DNA of 47,964 bases. Origin: Halococcus salsus (GTDB lineage Archaea > Halobacteriota > Halobacteria > Halobacteriales > Halococcaceae). The stretch is from assembly GCF_009900715.1 (NCBI RefSeq), contig NZ_JAAAJC010000011.1:1-47964 (forward strand), in the 5' to 3' direction. A program made the position numbers and the translations under genes. Shown piece by piece: positions 17,400 through 25,860 of the stretch (position 1 is the first letter of the stretch; each line of letters opens with the position of its first letter). The notes under the pieces are model-generated. The model saw only the letters and a list, made by a program, of their open reading frames with translations. It was not told the DNA's origin and made no database searches.

Positions 17400-18653
17400 C
17401 TACTCTACGGTCCGGGGTCGGCCCCAGCTCCCACCTGCGTTGTGAAGCGAGTCGACCAATGAGTGAATGATAGGTTCCAGATCCGATGTTGGAGAGTCAA
17501 CTTGTACGGCAGGTAGCCGTGCAATATCACTGCTAACGCCGCCCATTGAACCTGCACCCATTGCATCTCTCATACCTCCGACAGAGGCGCCCCGTGCCCC
17601 GACTAGACTAATGAAACAGTAGAACGGGTATGCGCATTCTTGCTGAGTGAGAAATTCGATGAAGGTTGGAAATGCGGTTTCAAGACAGTTTTCAACATGA
17701 CCAGATGAGATCAGTGGATTTCCGCCATCTGGGTTGTTATATGAGGTTGCAGTCAAGGCTTCAATCACACCAGATCTAAATGTTTGGGTAATGGTTGCAA
17801 ATGTGTTGGGAGGGTTCGTGGCCATTCTACCATGGAGGTATCCATTCTCGGTATAGCGACCTTCCCCGATGTGTCTTCGATCAGCGGCAAGTAGCACTGG
17901 CCGCGTATTATTGTCTGGCTGAAGGCCTTGGGAGGCAGCAGCCGGATCAAGTGTTCCTTCTACGGAGAAGGCATTGCTCGGAACAACGTGAAGCACTACT
18001 TTGGGTTGGGGGGCCAAAGGGAGTGCGAGATCGTCAGCTTGAATCGCAGCGAGCCTATCATCTCGGAACTCTTGGGCGCGTTCAACCACTAAGTCTCCCT
18101 GAAGTATTGCCCGGCGTATAGCTCCAGTATCAAGTTCTGATTTCCCCCCGGAACTCCGTTCGTAGAACCTATTCTTGACTGTCTCTCGGTGAGGAGATCG
18201 CCAACTTCTCTGAACTCGCATCACCAGAATTGAGCCCGTTTTCGAGGGGGAATGTTCAGCTACGTACTCCTCATAGTCCTCAGTCACCTGGACTTCCTCA
18301 ATCTCAATTAGATGCTGTGGGATTTCGGGGTCGGTGTTTCGCTTGATGATGTCGACCCATCTCAGAATGGTTTCATCTACGTCCTCGTAATGAGTGGGCC
18401 AAAACCCTGAGGCGGTACGTTCCTCGTCAGCCATCCCGATGACCATATCACCGCCAGAGGCGTTAGCAAACGATACCACTTCCCCCACAGTCGTCTGCTT
18501 ATGACCGCTATTGTCTGGATTTTGTTCTCGTTTAAACTCTAACTCTTTCCCCTCTGGGTACCCGTCCTCGATTGCGGTAACTAAGGTATCCATGGAAAGA
18601 TTCTGCCAATTATCCAATAGCATGAGAGATGGGTCGTCTTGGAGGTTCATCAT
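17400..18653 (-). CDS. AlbA_2 / Schlafen-like putative DNA- or RNA-binding protein
   Basis: A 417-residue protein. The start at 18653 (ATG ATG pair) follows a GGCGGT ribosome-like site. A longer start at 18740 would run through the divergent promoter. Residues 25-180 form an AlbA_2 (Schlafen AlbA) domain: GKELEFKRE, then VVSFANASGGDMVIGMAD. Schlafen-type domains act on nucleic acids, and several are RNases in antiviral defence. The remaining 230 residues contain a beta-rich region and no ATPase motif, so this is not the usual AlbA_2-ATPase fusion. It is divergent from a trypsin-like protease gene, 101 nt apart. A joint defence role is inferred, not shown. Confidence 0.75.
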   Translation of the reverse strand: MMNLQDDPSLMLLDNWQNLSMDTLVTAIEDGYPEGKELEFKREQNPDNSGHKQTTVGEVVSFANASGGDMVIGMADEERTASGFWPTHYEDVDETILRWVDIIKRNTDPEIPQHLIEIEEVQVTEDYEEYVAEHSPSKTGSILVMRVQRSWRSPHRETVKNRFYERSSGGKSELDTGAIRRAILQGDLVVERAQEFRDDRLAAIQADDLALPLAPQPKVVLHVVPSNAFSVEGTLDPAAASQGLQPDNNTRPVLLAADRRHIGEGRYTENGYLHGRMATNPPNTFATITQTFRSGVIEALTATSYNNPDGGNPLISSGHVENCLETAFPTFIEFLTQQECAYPFYCFISLVGARGASVGGMRDAMGAGSMGGVSSDIARLPAVQVDSPTSDLEPIIHSLVDSLHNAGGSWGRPRTVE

Positions 18654-18754
18654 ATTACCGCCAAACAATCTGTTCGGTATATTGGGGCTATGTGTCGTTG
18701 CGTTCAGCTTAATCGGCGAAAGCAATTTGTGTGCCTGCACAATTATTATATATT

Positions 18755-19537
18755 ATGTCGGGAAATTCTCAACCGACAGGGGTCAGTCCGCTGTACGCGA
18801 CTACAACTACTATCAAATTTCCAAATAGCGACGGCCACGGAACTGGCTTTTACTATAATCATGGCGACAGAACATATCTAATCACTAACCAGCATGTTTT
18901 GAGAGATATCGATGAAAATGGGGATGTAGTCCATAATCCCGAATCGGTACGAATTTTCGTCAGAAATTTCCCAGATATAACTCAGCTATCGTACATAGAT
19001 ATTGACCTTTCTGATGGTATGGGCAGCGATTGGTATCGGCATCCCAGCGACACGGATGTGGATGTAGCAGTAGTTCCGACAGACTGGAACCTGACTGCGC
19101 TTTACGGTGGAGATCCACAAACAGGCAGTCTCGCATTTTCCAGAGAGCACTTCATATCTGATCCTGGTAGGATTAGCGGTGGAGATACAGCGCGAATAGC
19201 ATGTTACCCAGGAATATTTGTCGGCACAAATATGGGCCTTCCAGTTCTTCGAAATGCCCTCATCGCGAGCCCATATGGCGTGAACTTTGACGGATCACGT
19301 CTTTTCGTCACTGATGCCCGGATGCACCCGGGCACAAGTGGGAGCCCTGTTCTTGCATCGCCAGAATCTATGATGCAATCTCAAAACAGAATTACAGTGG
19401 GTGGTCCGCGAACCGCGCTGCTTGGAGTGCACTCCGCGACATTCAAACAAGAAGCGGTTGACCCTGGAGAAGAGTGGTTAGACCTCAATGTAGCATGGTA
19501 TGCAGAAGTCATACCTGAGATTATCGACAGCATCTAA
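18755..19537 (+). CDS. trypsin-like serine protease
   Basis: A 260-residue chymotrypsin-fold protease without signal peptide, so it acts in the cytoplasm. The triad is visible: H47 in TNQHVL, an aspartate at 101 or 103 in DTDVDVAVV, and S197 in GTSGSPV. GHGTGFY near 27-34 is the family's N-terminal strand. The ATG at 18755 is used rather than a GTG at 18731. An AT-rich stretch (about 18737-18751) lies directly before the ATG and may serve the divergent AlbA_2 gene. Cytosolic trypsin-like modules recur in prokaryotic defence loci, and the neighbourhood supports that, but the target protein is unknown. Confidence 0.85.
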   Translation: MSGNSQPTGVSPLYATTTTIKFPNSDGHGTGFYYNHGDRTYLITNQHVLRDIDENGDVVHNPESVRIFVRNFPDITQLSYIDIDLSDGMGSDWYRHPSDTDVDVAVVPTDWNLTALYGGDPQTGSLAFSREHFISDPGRISGGDTARIACYPGIFVGTNMGLPVLRNALIASPYGVNFDGSRLFVTDARMHPGTSGSPVLASPESMMQSQNRITVGGPRTALLGVHSATFKQEAVDPGEEWLDLNVAWYAEVIPEIIDSI

Positions 19538-19551
19538 CTCGCCTATTTGTC

Positions 19552-20527
19552 CTACTGGTCGAATGTATAACGGGCGTAGGTGATGAAAACCGTATCCGCG
19601 TTCCCACCGGGGTCGATGTGTAGAACACTGTCCCCGCGCTGCGAGACGCCATTGAGCGTGACTTCATCGTTCACAGCCCCCTCCTGATAGAATCGGGTTT
19701 CGTTCGCGTCGGCGTCTATCTCTATTCGGAGCTTCGTCGCCTTTCGAGCATTGGGGAGAGTGGCGGGTACGCTGTCGATTTGGCCGTTCACGTACTGACC
19801 GTTCTGGAGGTCGAGATAGGGGCCGCGCTCGGGCTGTTGAAGTCCGTTCCAGCCGACGAGGGCTGCGTCGTTGAGCGGTCCCTGATTGTCCGTTCCGTAG
19901 ATAACTTCGACGATGGTGGTCCCCAGTAGGCCGTAGTCGAGCGGGTTCCCCTTCTGAGAGATGACGCCGAGATCCATTTCTCCCTCAATATTCGGCCCGG
20001 CGTGAGACGCAAGCCCGTACTGGTGGTAGATTCTCCGTTGCGCGTCGAGCAAGCCGAGAGACGGCCGACCCGACCATACTCTCGTTATTCCGGACACCGC
20101 CGGCAAGCGTTGAGGAAAGCGCGCCACCACGCGCGTGGAGGTTCGACAATGCGCCGCGGTCGGCATCCGAACTCGGGAGGAACGAAGCAGCGGCACCGGC
20201 GAGGCCACCGGCGGCCTTCCCAACGATTCCTTGCTTCCCCTGCGCCCCCTGTGCGAATCCTTGACCAAGCGCCTGTCCGGCGTTGATCCCCTTCTGGAGC
20301 ATTCCTCCGATTATGGGGATATCAGAGACGTTGATATTTTTCAACGCCCGAAGAGTGCTGAGGAACGCGTCTGCGGGGTGAAGTATCGCGTTGAATGCTG
20401 CGGCCGCAGGCCCAGAGGAAAGCGCACCGCCGATAATCGGGATATCACTCACCGAGAAATTCGATAGTCCCGAGAGGGCTGCCCGGAACGTATCGACGGG
20501 GTTGAGAACCGCGTTGAGGCCGCTCAT
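19552..20527 (-). pseudogene. frameshifted probable virus structural protein
   Basis: Two reading frames join into one protein. The 5' part (20527 to about 20060) is Gly/Ala-rich with an internal repeat, SVSDIPIIGGALSSG and NVSDIPIIGGMLQKG, each following a 'HPADAF..LRALKN'-like segment. The 3' part (about 20060 to 19552) starts at LDAQRRIYHQYG and is a beta-rich domain ending ITYARYTFDQ. One base lost near 20050 separates them. The hydrophobic repeats and the beta domain suggest a virion protein (internal or spike/capsid) of a haloarchaeal virus. I cannot assign a virus family. It sits between defence genes and may be a relic of an integrated virus. Confidence 0.5.
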
Positions 20528-20722
20528 CACGGCGTCCGTCCCGCCAGCCAAGTCGAACAGCCATGCCGCTATTCCGAGGCCGGGTCGGTGGAGACGAAAG
20601 ACACGCAACGAGCGGAGACAGCCTGCAGTGAGGCGCGATATAGCGGAACCCGTTTTTGAACTTTGATTCACAGACCAACATAAGAGGGCAACGATTACGG
20701 ATAGGTGTCTCTTAAGTCGGAC

Positions 20723-22831
20723 ATGCCTCGGATTTGGGACAAAGCAATTGAAGACGAGCTGCATTTGAAAGTTGACGAGACATGGTGGGAACTAACTGAA
20801 AGAAGTACTACGCCAGAGAGCGATCGAACAGAGTTGATTGCGCGCATCAAATCTTCGGAGGAGTCCATCAACGGAAATGGCTCACTTGATAGTATACTTG
20901 ACAATTTGGATCAGGTTATTGAAACCGCAAACAGGATTTACAAAAACTACCATTTAAATGAGATTGTCGATGTTTACCGGTGTTTGAGACATGATGCAGA
21001 TGAAGCTCGTGATCTGAAATCGGACGCACATACGGAACTTTCGTCCCACTATGATTTCGACTTAAAAGATTTAAAGAAGATGATTCAGTCAGAGAATTTA
21101 GACATCAAAGCAAACGATGTCCACAGCCGAGTCTGTGAAGTGATATCTAATGAATCCGAACGTCCAGCGAAAGAAGAATTGGACCTTGACCAGATCAGTT
21201 CGGACTTGGCTATGGTTCGCTCTAAGATTGCATCTGAAGCGGCAATCGAAAAATACGTTCGAAGTCTTGTACACGATCTTCGGGGGTATATGCATGGAGT
21301 GGATTCTCTGAATGATGATTTGCTTCAAAATACAATAAAAAACATACAAGCAGAGTTGCTAATGTCTGGTTGGGATAGAAAAGCCCTGCAAAAATTGCTG
21401 CAGCGATTCTCCACAGAGGATGCATCCACAGCTGAAGACCGAGTTGATAGGTTTTGTGACGGGATTCTGGAGAAAGGGGACAAAGAAACCCTCTACATCC
21501 CGATGCCGAACTTACCCTCAACCTGGATGGGAGAACAAGTAGGTGCCGTCAAATTCCACTCAGTTGATTCCGAATCACTCGATATAGAGAACCGAATGGG
21601 AGATAGGGAGAGCTTCAACAAAGCTGATTTTGAAGCAATCGCGGAAACAACCGTGGAAGGGCCAGTAACTACTATTAAAACGCAGAAGGCTAAGGAGAAC
21701 ATTTCTCGTTCGTTGGATGTTATCAATTTTGGAAGTGACGAGTCTATCGTACAGTCTCCTTTCTATGAGCCGTCAGTCACATACTACCGACTCAACGGTG
21801 ATGATGAATTCGAGTTCATGAGCATGGGCTGGACGCGGCGGTACAAATTGGGACGACATGGCCATCCAGAAGCAAGCGTCAAGTCAAAGAAAGAAGTGTT
21901 TAGATCGTATCTGAATCACGACACAGATACTGTATTAGGGAGCAACTTTGAGGACGCGATACGGTGGCGGAGGTTTGGGATGCAGAGCCCAGAGCCGGAG
22001 CAACAGTTTCTGAACACCATCATTAGTCTTGAGTGCTTGTTAGCCCCTCACAAAAACGATGGGAAATACCAAGTGTCCGAGCGGGCATCAAAGCTTCTTC
22101 CTATTGCGGGAGAAAGCGAGAAGTCGTACAAGGACAAGTTCGTTTCGGCATATGACATCAGGAATCGAATCGTACACGATGGTGCACGCAATATTCCTGA
22201 ACTGGAACGACATCTGAAACAATTGAAAGAAGACACTGGAATCATTTTGCAAAAGACCGCAGAGCACCTTGACGTATCCAGCAACTTGGAGAACCTGATT
22301 GATAGCGTAGAGAGTGAGTACCGGAGAAAGAAGAAGGAAATTGAGAAAAGCTCGCCCTTTATGCTAGGGAGAGAAATAGTAACCTCCGGCGCACTGATCG
22401 AGTCCGGCGACCACCGGCATGGTAGAGTTGATATGACCACCCAACTAGTAGAGGATGGACGCTTTGCGTATTACGAAGCCAAGATCAAAGGGTTCGAAGC
22501 AGAATCTCCGCTCAACTTCACAATCAATGAAATATTCTCGATCAGGTTTACCTACGACGGCCAGACTTACTATGCAGACCCAGTTTGGTTTCCCAACAGA
22601 GAGATACCCCAGGTGAGGAATGCTAGTGATAAAGAGAATGTTCTGGTTAGGTGGGAAAACATGGAATCGCTTAGTAAGGCAGAATCGATTAAGCGCCGTC
22701 TGAGGGAACGTTGCAATTTGATACGTCGTCAAGCCGAGAGTGTAGCCCCGCAATGGGCTGTAGGAAGCATGAAGTCAGCGCTCAGTTGGGGGTCTAAGAC
22801 TAAGCGATGGATTGGTACAAGTAATAACTGA
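20723..22831 (+). CDS. large HEPN-domain protein (ApeA-like HEPN), candidate defence RNase
   Basis: A 702-residue soluble protein. The ATG at 20723 is preferred to a GTG at 20705. The N-terminal 270 residues are helical and charged. A beta-rich middle follows. At about 420-500 is a HEPN-type region with FLNTIISLECLLAP, a RASKLLP helix and YDIRNRIVHDG, whose R-N-R-I-V-H is the RX4H catalytic motif of HEPN RNases such as the ApeA group. A long coiled-coil segment and a C-terminal beta-rich domain end the protein. No nucleotidyltransferase partner is adjacent. Codon use is AT-richer than the core genes, which hints at transfer. It ends 10 nt before the left 560-bp inverted repeat. Confidence 0.65.
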   Translation: MPRIWDKAIEDELHLKVDETWWELTERSTTPESDRTELIARIKSSEESINGNGSLDSILDNLDQVIETANRIYKNYHLNEIVDVYRCLRHDADEARDLKSDAHTELSSHYDFDLKDLKKMIQSENLDIKANDVHSRVCEVISNESERPAKEELDLDQISSDLAMVRSKIASEAAIEKYVRSLVHDLRGYMHGVDSLNDDLLQNTIKNIQAELLMSGWDRKALQKLLQRFSTEDASTAEDRVDRFCDGILEKGDKETLYIPMPNLPSTWMGEQVGAVKFHSVDSESLDIENRMGDRESFNKADFEAIAETTVEGPVTTIKTQKAKENISRSLDVINFGSDESIVQSPFYEPSVTYYRLNGDDEFEFMSMGWTRRYKLGRHGHPEASVKSKKEVFRSYLNHDTDTVLGSNFEDAIRWRRFGMQSPEPEQQFLNTIISLECLLAPHKNDGKYQVSERASKLLPIAGESEKSYKDKFVSAYDIRNRIVHDGARNIPELERHLKQLKEDTGIILQKTAEHLDVSSNLENLIDSVESEYRRKKKEIEKSSPFMLGREIVTSGALIESGDHRHGRVDMTTQLVEDGRFAYYEAKIKGFEAESPLNFTINEIFSIRFTYDGQTYYADPVWFPNREIPQVRNASDKENVLVRWENMESLSKAESIKRRLRERCNLIRRQAESVAPQWAVGSMKSALSWGSKTKRWIGTSNN

Positions 22832-22840
22832 CAGAGATGT

Positions 22841-23399
22841 TTATGTCGATTATTCTACTGTCGAAAAGGTACTCCTTTCCAACTATCCCAGCCACTTCAA
22901 CTCAGCTTAGCCACTCTACAACACTTACGTCTTATACTTTGTTTGCTACCTACACTGGGTAGAGTGTGCACACGGTTCAAAATTGATTGGTCCGCGACTT
23001 CGGGAGCGGCTCCGGTAGACTCGGGGACTAGTCGTTGATTTGGATCATGTTATTGCAGTGCGTACAAGGGATTTGATCCGTCGAATCCGAATCGTCGTAT
23101 TCTGTTTCCTCTCCACAGTTATCGCAGGTGATCGTTGCCATGCCATCTATCTTCGTTCTGCCGTTTCATGAGGATTCCGCGCGCCTGTGCGACCATGTGC
23201 CCGCACGTTCGGGACGGCTGTAAGCACTACAACAGTAGAGATAGAAGCAACAACACGGGGGTCACGTATCAGTTGCCACACGCTGCCGATCATTCTCGCG
23301 AGTTCTACCCACACCATCAACAGTACTCTCATAGGTAGGTCGGCACCTGTATCTTACCAAACAGCAGAACACAAGCATTCGTTAGGCGTTAGGTAAGAT
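22841..23399. repeat. left copy of a ~560-bp inverted repeat (IR-A)
   Basis: This stretch matches the reverse complement of 47289-47846 over its whole length, by eye about 80% overall and about 96% in the embedded 37-residue gene (110 of 114 positions). Outer edge: TTATGTCGATTATTCTACTG. Inner edge: a TATCTTACC/GGTAAGATA hairpin at about 23349-23400. The pair brackets about 24 kb. Such inverted homology could allow the intervening segment to flip. Confidence 0.9.
23028..23141 (-). CDS. 37-residue zinc-ribbon mini-protein (left copy)
   Basis: It encodes MATITCDNCGEETEYDD at the start and ends PCTHCNNMIQIND. Two CxxC pairs (C6/C9 and C27/C30) make a zinc ribbon that nearly fills the protein. 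The copy at 47546 differs at only 4 of 114 bases, three silent and one Ile/Val, while the flanking repeat has diverged more. That pattern indicates selection on the protein, so I regard it as a true gene. Such small zinc-ribbon proteins are common in haloarchaea, and their roles are mostly unknown. Confidence 0.75.
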   Translation of the reverse strand: MATITCDNCGEETEYDDSDSTDQIPCTHCNNMIQIND

Positions 23400-23416
23400 A
23401 CGAAAAGACGTGCGGC

Positions 23417-23518
23417 TCACTCACCAGTAAGACGAACCTCGTGAATCTTCGCGTGATCGAGTGCTTCGAATAGTGTTTCACCCATCCACTCGCACTCGGT
23501 ACATTCGTAACGCGGCAT
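23417..23518 (-). CDS. 33-residue C2H2-type zinc-finger mini-protein
   Basis: MPRYECTECEWMGETLFEALDHAKIHEVRLTGE-like ORF: C6 and C9 in YECTEC and H22 and H26 in LDHAKIH fit a C2H2 zinc finger with ordinary spacing. It ends just inside the left IR-A repeat and lies 8 nt downstream of the SnoaL-like gene on the same strand, so the two may share a transcript. Its function is unknown. Confidence 0.6.
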   Translation of the reverse strand: MPRYECTECEWMGETLFEALDHAKIHEVRLTGE

Positions 23519-23526
23519 ACCAGAGT

Positions 23527-23883
23527 CTATACTTCATCGCGGTCGGTGTACGTATAGCGTCGTGTGATTACCTCGTTCTCGAACTCATGGAAGTCAGCAA
23601 ATCCAAACCGGACCTGCTCGCCATGTTGCTTCCCAGTGAACGAACCCCGGACCGCCGCGGTGAGGTCCTCAACGATCACACTGTGAATCTCATGGCTGCC
23701 ATCTTCAAGCGGGCGACCCGATTCGTAGAATTCCCTGAGCGCATCCCGTCCTTCGATAGGAGGCTGTCCTGGCCGCTCGTAGCGAATATCTTCAGCAAAG
23801 AGTCTCACAAGGTCATCATAGCGAGCTGCGTCCACGAGCTCATAATACGTCCGTACTACCGACTCCGGAGTAGTGGTCGCCAT
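23527..23883 (-). CDS. SnoaL-like / NTF2-fold protein
   Basis: A 118-residue protein of the SnoaL-like (NTF2) superfamily. The pattern is clear: VVRTYYELVDAARYDDLVRLFAEDIRYERP, then GRDALREFYE, then a strand with FGFADFHEFENEVITRRYTY. These alpha+beta cone proteins bind or convert small hydrophobic ligands, for example as isomerases or hydrolases, but the family is too diverse for a substrate call. Length is typical. It is the first gene inside the left repeat and is followed by the C2H2 mini-protein gene 8 nt away. Confidence 0.85.
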   Translation of the reverse strand: MATTTPESVVRTYYELVDAARYDDLVRLFAEDIRYERPGQPPIEGRDALREFYESGRPLEDGSHEIHSVIVEDLTAAVRGSFTGKQHGEQVRFGFADFHEFENEVITRRYTYTDRDEV

Positions 23884-24117
23884 GGATGGAAATACTGGCT
23901 GGAGTTGCTTAAACTGCCGTGAAGAGTATCATTGAACAACGTTTACATCCAAAAGTAGAACAGAGACATTAGTACCTCTCAAAATCCCGTGTACTGGGAA
24001 CCCTTTATTCTCAAACGGATTGTTCGATCCGCGGCTAACATGATAGAGATCTGGTTGTGAATGTGTTCGATGGCACTCTCCCCAGACTTCTTATTCGATG
24101 ACGCAACCATCGGTCCC

Positions 24118-24306
24118 ATGCATCCCCAGGACCAGTTACTCCTTGCTGAGGCACTCATCGTATTCGCTGGTGATGCCCGCGATATCTCCCCGCGCCAGCG
24201 CCGTGCGTGGGAGCTCGCTGACCAGTTGCTCGCCGAGGCGAACATCTCGCACGAAGCGCTCGTCACCCAAGTCGATGACGAGTGGTCGGGACCCGACCGC
24301 GATTAG
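24118..24306 (+). CDS. 62-residue hypothetical protein
   Basis: The ORF from ATG 24118 gives an acidic helical protein ([22 protein letters not shown] ... [10 protein letters not shown]). Codon use with GC-rich third positions looks coding. Longer starts at 24070 or 24061 would add up to 19 residues. It converges with the thermonuclease lipoprotein gene and overlaps it by 4 nt. No family recognised. Confidence 0.5.
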   Translation: MHPQDQLLLAEALIVFAGDARDISPRQRRAWELADQLLAEANISHEALVTQVDDEWSGPDRD

Positions 24307-25472
24307 AGCGACTCGCAGGCTACACCGTTGTCGTCACCATCGAGACCCGATGGGTCGCTCGGGTCGTCCTCAAGGACCTGCTGGGCGGCTTCCTGGGAGT
24401 CGAAGTCCGAGCAGTCGTAGGGGTCGCTCGCATCGCCGCTTGGGGTAGGCGTCTCGACACCACCATCACCGCCGGACCCGGATTCCGGTTCCGGGGTCGG
24501 GGTAGGCGTTGCGGTCTCCTCGGCGTCAAAGTCCCAGAGGCCGACATCGTTCGAGCGTGCCTCCTCTTCGGTGCTGTCGAAGTCCTCGCGCAGCGAGAAC
24601 GAGGAGTCGTAGACACGGGCGTAGCCCTGGTCGAGGAGTTGCTGGTTGAAGTTGGTCTCACCCACGTAGATGTACGCGAGCAGACGGCCGAAGCTTCCGC
24701 GACGGTCACCCTCGTCATCAGTCACCACACGCACGGTCTCGCCCTCAAGTTCCTCGGTAGCATACTCACTGGCCTGCTGACCCCAGTTGTAGAGGTGGTC
24801 CCGCGCGGCGTCCGTCTCCGGGATCCCCTCGTACTCCTCGGGTGAGACATCGCCGAGAGACGTCTCGGGCGTGTCAACACCGATGAAGCGGATAGTGTCA
24901 GTCTCGCCGTCCTCGAACTCGACTTCGAGGGTGTCGCCATCGATCACGCGGGTGACCGTCGCCTGGCGGGCGTCACCCGAGACTCCCTCGGGAACCGAGA
25001 CACTGGGTTCTGGTGTCTCGGTCGCAGTGGGTGTGGGCGTCGGAGTAGGCGTTGCAGTCGACGTAGGGGTCGGCGTAGGAGTAGGTGTTGGAGTAGCCGT
25101 AGGCGTTGGTGTCGGCGTAGGGGTAGGTGTTGCAGTCGGTGTCGACGTGGCTGTTGGAGTGGCCGTTGGGGTAGCAGTAGTGGTCGCCGTCGCGGTCTGT
25201 GTTCGGGTCTGAGTCTGAGTCGCTGTTGAGGTAGTCGTCGCCGTTGCCGTCGGGGTAGCGGTTTGGGTTGCGGTTACCGTCGCAGTCATCGTCTCTGTCG
25301 ATGCAGTCGTTGACGGTGCGCTCGCCGCGGTTTCGGAATCCGGAGCGTTCGTCTGCTCACCACCGGCTTCGCCGGTAACGACGGCGGTACTGCCCGAATC
25401 CGAGCCAGTACCGCCACATCCCGCGAAAACGAGAGCAGCGACGAGAACGAGCGAAAGTAGCGTTCGGTTCAC
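24303..25472 (-). CDS. secreted thermonuclease lipoprotein with Thr-Pro linker and Excalibur domain
   Basis: Using a GTG start at 25472 (an ATG at 25544 would add 24 polar residues), the protein begins with a signal peptide and lipobox LVFAGC, so it is a lipid-anchored exoprotein. A low-complexity Thr/Pro/Ala linker of about 100 residues follows, probably O-glycosylated and spanning the S-layer. Next is a staphylococcal-nuclease-type domain ([24 protein letters not shown], then GRLLAYIYV and DVGLWDF) with the catalytic Asp/Arg positions present, then a second TP-rich spacer, and a C-terminal Excalibur calcium-binding motif (DCSDF ... DGDDNGVAC). It should degrade extracellular nucleic acids. 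The nuclease-Excalibur pairing is known from Bacillus-type exonucleases. Confidence 0.88.
   Translation of the reverse strand: MNRTLLSLVLVAALVFAGCGGTGSDSGSTAVVTGEAGGEQTNAPDSETAASAPSTTASTETMTATVTATQTATPTATATTTSTATQTQTRTQTATATTTATPTATPTATSTPTATPTPTPTPTPTATPTPTPTPTPTSTATPTPTPTPTATETPEPSVSVPEGVSGDARQATVTRVIDGDTLEVEFEDGETDTIRFIGVDTPETSLGDVSPEEYEGIPETDAARDHLYNWGQQASEYATEELEGETVRVVTDDEGDRRGSFGRLLAYIYVGETNFNQQLLDQGYARVYDSSFSLREDFDSTEEEARSNDVGLWDFDAEETATPTPTPEPESGSGGDGGVETPTPSGDASDPYDCSDFDSQEAAQQVLEDDPSDPSGLDGDDNGVACESL
25068..25300. repeat. low-complexity TP/TA codon repeat in the lipoprotein linker
   Basis: The DNA is a run of near-identical hexanucleotides (GTCGGC, GTAGGT and relatives; ACC-CCG and ACT-GCA type codons on the coding strand) encoding alternating Thr-Pro and Thr-Ala. 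Such runs change length by slippage, so linker length may vary between strains. Confidence 0.85.
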
Positions 25473-25544
25473 TGTCGCTATCAATCGAAAAGAACTATAA
25501 AAAGTGTTTGGGTGGTGATTACTCGTTCGATCCCTCAGGAACAT

Positions 25545-25860
25545 CCGGAAGGTCCACCGTCAGGGTGTGGATGTCGGGCTCGAAAGTTTGAGCAGCGCGA
25601 GAATGTGCTGTGAGCGCCGTGGCCATCGCCCATATGCATCCACCATCGTTTCCGGAGGTAAAGGCAGCCCTCTGTTGGGATCTTACCCAGGAATCATCAC
25701 CCGAGAAGAGAGAGAGCGAGGCCTGAGAGGCGCTTAACCAGACCCTCTGTCACCTCTTCGGCATCCACAACATGGAACGCTAGTTCATCGTTTTGTTAGC
25801 GAAGTCAGTTGATGGGTCCCGTACTTGCCGGCTGTAACACTACTCGAAACTTGTTTATAA
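25545..25860. other. intergenic region with TATA-like box before the HTH gene
   Basis: A 316-nt gap between divergent genes. No coding sequence is convincing. A TTTATAA box at about 25852-25858 directly abuts the ATG at 25861, which is too close for an archaeal promoter of that ATG. It fits a GTG at 25885 as a leaderless start instead. Confidence 0.5.

Noticed and set aside
23187-23396. 69-codon frame in the left IR-A repeat with a matching 69-codon frame in the right copy (47291-47500)
   Set aside because: The two align at the ends but differ in most middle residues, with no silent-site bias. The frame seems a by-product of the repeat, unlike the zinc-ribbon frame.
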